Shown here: positions 19,717-21,517 of the stretch, in pieces
Position numbering within the stretch: position 1 is the first letter of the stretch
Layout of the letters: the number at the start of each line of letters is the position of its first letter
From: CAYFQV01 sp964654185
Lineage (GTDB): Bacteria > Spirochaetota > Spirochaetia > DSM-27196 > PWMO01
Reading direction: 5' to 3'
Assembly: GCA_964654185.1 (NCBI GenBank)
Contig: CAZZIE010000069.1
Span: forward strand, 1 to 21,517
Length of the DNA: 21,517 nucleotides
Notes under the pieces: generated by a model
What the model was told of the DNA's origin: nothing
Seen by the model: only the letters and a program-made list of their open reading frames with translations
The model's database searches: none
Made by a program: the position numbers and the translations under genes

Positions 19717-20477
19717 AGCGCGACGATGCTCCGGGCGAGAAGATCCGCGACCTCGGCTTTCTGGTTCGGCGTCAGGGCGGGATCGGTTCGCAGAAAGCTG
19801 TCGAAGCGTCCCAGGAAGGAGTCCGGCAGCGTGGGGAGCTTGCGCGTCTCGGACGACAGGAGCCGCCCGGAGGGCTCGAAACGGTGATTAATGACGAAGA
19901 GAACGCTGCAGGCGGTACGAATGAAACCTGAAGAGGAGACCAGGTAGAACAGCTCGTCTTCCCTGGCAATGGCGGCGTACAGGTCGCCCAGGAAGTGCTC
20001 CATCCGCGCCTGAAAGGCCGTTCGCAGCATGTTCCAGAAGTCATGGTTCAGGGCGTCCAGGTCCTTCCGCGCCTCGTCGATCCAGTCACTCCGCTTGAAG
20101 ACCACCCTGCCGTGGCGCAACCTATAGAGCATGTAGGTTCCGGTATCCCGAAAGGCGCCTTCGGGAGCCTCACCGGTATGAAGCAGTGAGTCGAAGTAAC
20201 TCTGGTCCTTGTACTCGATCCGGAAGGGAATGTCCTGCATCAGAAAGCGATCCTTCCGTGATGCGTGCAGACTCTCGAAGGCAACAGCGCCGGGAAAGAG
20301 GTCCCGCCGCGTGTGACTCGGCGGAATGGTGCCGGTGCAGTAACAGTCGACACTGATGAAGAAGTAGGGGTCGTAGAAGTCCTCACCGGATTCGATTACC
20401 GCAATAGTGTCGACATCTTCCCACTTCGATAACACGCCGACGATAGTCTCTATACTCTGTTCAATCTTGCGCTTCAT
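19713..20477 (-). CDS. Uncharacterised 254-aa protein, faint nucleotidyltransferase-like pattern
   Basis: A 254-aa cytoplasmic protein with no signal peptide or membrane segment. Visible features are an N-terminal alpha/beta segment IETIVGVLSKWEDVDTIAV leading to DFYDPYFFISVD, which faintly recalls a nucleotidyltransferase core (D...D pattern). A C-terminal helical region with many aromatics (DALNHDFWNMLRTAF) recalls the helical bundle seen in such proteins. I do not claim a family. The ATG at 20477 is the earliest sensible start; upstream frame to 21320 is antisense to another ORF and translates repeats. A -35-like TTGCAA (20540-20535) with poor -10 TACCCT lies 17 bases apart upstream. Its stop overlaps the GTG of the HEAFH lipoprotein gene, so the two make an operon. 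Confidence 0.7.
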   Translation of the reverse strand: MKRKIEQSIETIVGVLSKWEDVDTIAVIESGEDFYDPYFFISVDCYCTGTIPPSHTRRDLFPGAVAFESLHASRKDRFLMQDIPFRIEYKDQSYFDSLLHTGEAPEGAFRDTGTYMLYRLRHGRVVFKRSDWIDEARKDLDALNHDFWNMLRTAFQARMEHFLGDLYAAIAREDELFYLVSSSGFIRTACSVLFVINHRFEPSGRLLSSETRKLPTLPDSFLGRFDSFLRTDPALTPNQKAEVADLLARSIVAL

Positions 20478-20570
20478 GGTGGTCTCGGCTTCCTGGCTGT
20501 CTCGTGTGGGTAGGGTACCGCAACAATCTGGGTCTTGCAATGTGGCGCCGGGGGGACTAGGCTCCGGGTC

Positions 20571-21173
20571 ATGCATCTCTACCTCGCGGCCCTCAAGCCG
20601 CCGGGCAACGTCGAAGCCCTGGTCAGACCTCTGCAGGACCATCTCCTGACGCACTATGGATGGACCTCGGTCCGGGCACTCCCGCTCCTTCTGCCCCTGG
20701 GGTACGCCGATTCGGAAGATGACGTGCCCCCCGGTCCGACGACGGCCCCGGAGTTGGTCATCGGCGGCGTCGAGGTGGGTGGTGCCACCATAACGGTACC
20801 CCTCCACACCCCCGGTGCGCTGTCGCCGGCGCAGGACGCATCGAGTATTGCCGGCGCCGAGGGTTGGTTCGGCGACGGTGACGGCCCGGCCATCCGGACC
20901 GGGAGCGGCGCCCCGGAACCTTCTCAGCGCTTGCCGCGTGTCGGCGGCGGTCTCTTTGTGGGTGTGAACGAAGGCGCGCGGCCCGCTTCGGAGTTTCAGA
21001 ACCTTCCGGAGGTAGCGGTAACGCGGGTGCGGCAGTGGTGGTACGTAGTCATCGATCTCGACTATGAAGATCCGGAGAGCTGGTGGATGCACTTGAAGTG
21101 GCGGGAGGTGGAACGCACGCGCCTGACGAAACGTGAAGCCGGCAGCGGAGACTCCCCGGGGCGGCGCTCGTAA
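20571..21173 (+). CDS. Hypothetical protein, possibly a decayed 2H-phosphoesterase-like fold
   Basis: A 200-aa frame that I cannot place. The opening MHLYLAALKPPGNVEALVRPL resembles the N-terminus of 2'-5' RNA ligase-type 2H phosphoesterases, and ALPLLLPLGY sits where their first HxT strand would be, but neither HxT/S motif is present. The middle (about 95-135) is glycine/serine-rich and probably unstructured. The end is tryptophan-rich (QWWYVVIDLDYEDPESWWMH) and highly charged, which supports it being a real protein. The start at 20571 has only a weak AGG nearby; TTG at 20535 is an in-frame alternative. It is divergent from the 254-aa protein gene and convergent with the diguanylate cyclase across the 20-bp repeat array. 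Confidence 0.5.
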   Translation: MHLYLAALKPPGNVEALVRPLQDHLLTHYGWTSVRALPLLLPLGYADSEDDVPPGPTTAPELVIGGVEVGGATITVPLHTPGALSPAQDASSIAGAEGWFGDGDGPAIRTGSGAPEPSQRLPRVGGGLFVGVNEGARPASEFQNLPEVAVTRVRQWWYVVIDLDYEDPESWWMHLKWREVERTRLTKREAGSGDSPGRRS

Positions 21174-21189
21174 CGCCGAAAGGCCGCCG

Positions 21190-21289
21190 GACGGTTGGTG
21201 TTGATCGCAGACGGTTGGTGTTGATCGCGGAAGGCTGGTGTTGACGGCGGGCGGTTCGTGTTGACGGCGGGCGGTCGCTGTTGATCGCG
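21190..21289. repeat. 20-bp tandem repeat array, five copies
   Basis: Five consecutive 20-bp units start at 21190, 21210, 21230, 21250 and 21270, consensus GACGGTTGGTGTTGATCGCG. Copies 1 and 2 differ only in the last base; copies 3 to 5 differ at three to five positions. The array fills the gap between a convergent pair of genes (stops at 21173 and 21317). The 20-bp period is not a multiple of three, so it does not encode a repeat peptide. Confidence 0.93.
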
Positions 21290-21316
21290 GGCGTGCCCGC
21301 GCAGCCGCCCGGCGGA

Positions 21317-21517
21317 TCACGCGGAGACGACGCGGTTGCGGCCGCGCTCCTTCGCGTCGTAGAGGGCGCGGTCTGCGGCCTCGGTTATATCGTTGACGCT
21401 GTCGTAGCGCGGGTAAGAGGCGAGGCCACAGCTGAGGGTCACGTAGAAGTCGCGGTTCTCCGCGGTGTGGCGAATTCGGGCGAAGCTCTGTCGGATCTGA
21501 TCCAGGATCTCTGCGGC
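21317..21517 (-). CDS. GGDEF diguanylate cyclase, C-terminal end only
   Basis: The last 66 residues of a protein that runs off the right edge of the window (5' end missing). The sequence VTLSCGLASYP followed by TEAADRALYDAKERGRNRVV is the classical C-terminal part of a GGDEF domain. Such domains make cyclic di-GMP from two GTP. The catalytic GGDEF motif and any sensor domain lie outside the window, so activity cannot be judged. The reading frame ends at TGA 21319-21317. Confidence 0.9.
   Translation of the reverse strand, partial: AAEILDQIRQSFARIRHTAENRDFYVTLSCGLASYPRYDSVNDITEAADRALYDAKERGRNRVVSA

Noticed and set aside
21190..21289. 20-bp repeats as a CRISPR array
   Set aside because: The units are contiguous with no spacers, and there are no cas genes.
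20478..21320. Long N-terminal extension of the 254-aa protein on the minus strand
   Set aside because: It translates the 20-bp repeat array and the antisense of the plus-strand ORF, shows no domain, and an ATG at 20477 begins a protein-like sequence.

Overview
The window is GC-rich bacterial chromosome, about 21.5 kb, densely coded on both strands, with no rRNA, tRNA, CRISPR array, transposase or phage gene that I can see. The gene mix points to a free-living spirochaete of the Spirochaetaceae/Alkalispirochaeta kind. It includes stand-alone CheY, a receiver-like/RsbW-type ATPase/cyclic-nucleotide-binding protein, a FecR-domain secreted protein, two predicted lipoproteins and an HPF-cold-shock fusion. 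This taxonomic call is an inference from gene content, moderate to low in confidence.

Layout. Bases 1-3300 hold a SixA-type phosphohistidine phosphatase (+), convergent with a signalling ATPase (-) that follows a zinc-type dehydrogenase of the sorbose-1-phosphate reductase kind (-). Bases 3300-5650 hold a small secreted low-complexity protein, an Hsp20 chaperone with a strong terminator and an apparently perfect sigma-54 promoter, and CheY, all on the minus strand. Bases 5700-8920 hold a PfkB sugar kinase (+), an HPF-like/cold-shock fusion (-) and the dipeptidase PepD (-). Bases 9100-12540 hold a PAS/HisKA_2 sensor protein whose ATP-binding domain looks eroded, then a short RecQ helicase (both +). 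Bases 12546-15218 hold an orphan peptide-type ABC solute-binding lipoprotein and a CPBP membrane protease (both -). Bases 15300-17760 hold a DinB-like protein, a two-CBS protein, a FecR-domain protein (-) and an Rrf2 regulator (+). Bases 17850-20480 hold a translationally coupled pair (-): an uncharacterised 254-aa protein and a lipoprotein with a HEAFH zincin motif. The right end holds an unrecognised ORF (+), a 20-bp tandem repeat array, and the C-terminal end of a GGDEF diguanylate cyclase (-) that runs off the window.

The genes do not form one pathway. The common threads are stress and signalling (Hsp20, HPF-CSD, CheY, SixA, cNMP-binding ATPase, PAS sensor, GGDEF) and cell-envelope proteins (two lipoproteins, FecR, CPBP, a secreted low-complexity protein). 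Most transcription units are one or two genes. Short tandem repeats of many periods (8, 15, 17, 20, 31 bp) recur between or inside genes.

Most noteworthy: the sigma-54 promoter of hsp20 and the 15-bp minisatellite in its dimerisation loop, the apparent pseudokinase, the HPF-cold-shock fusion, the zincin-like lipoprotein coupled to an unknown gene, and two genes whose promoters imply almost leaderless mRNAs. I found no complete, clearly novel multi-gene system such as a defence or secretion locus.
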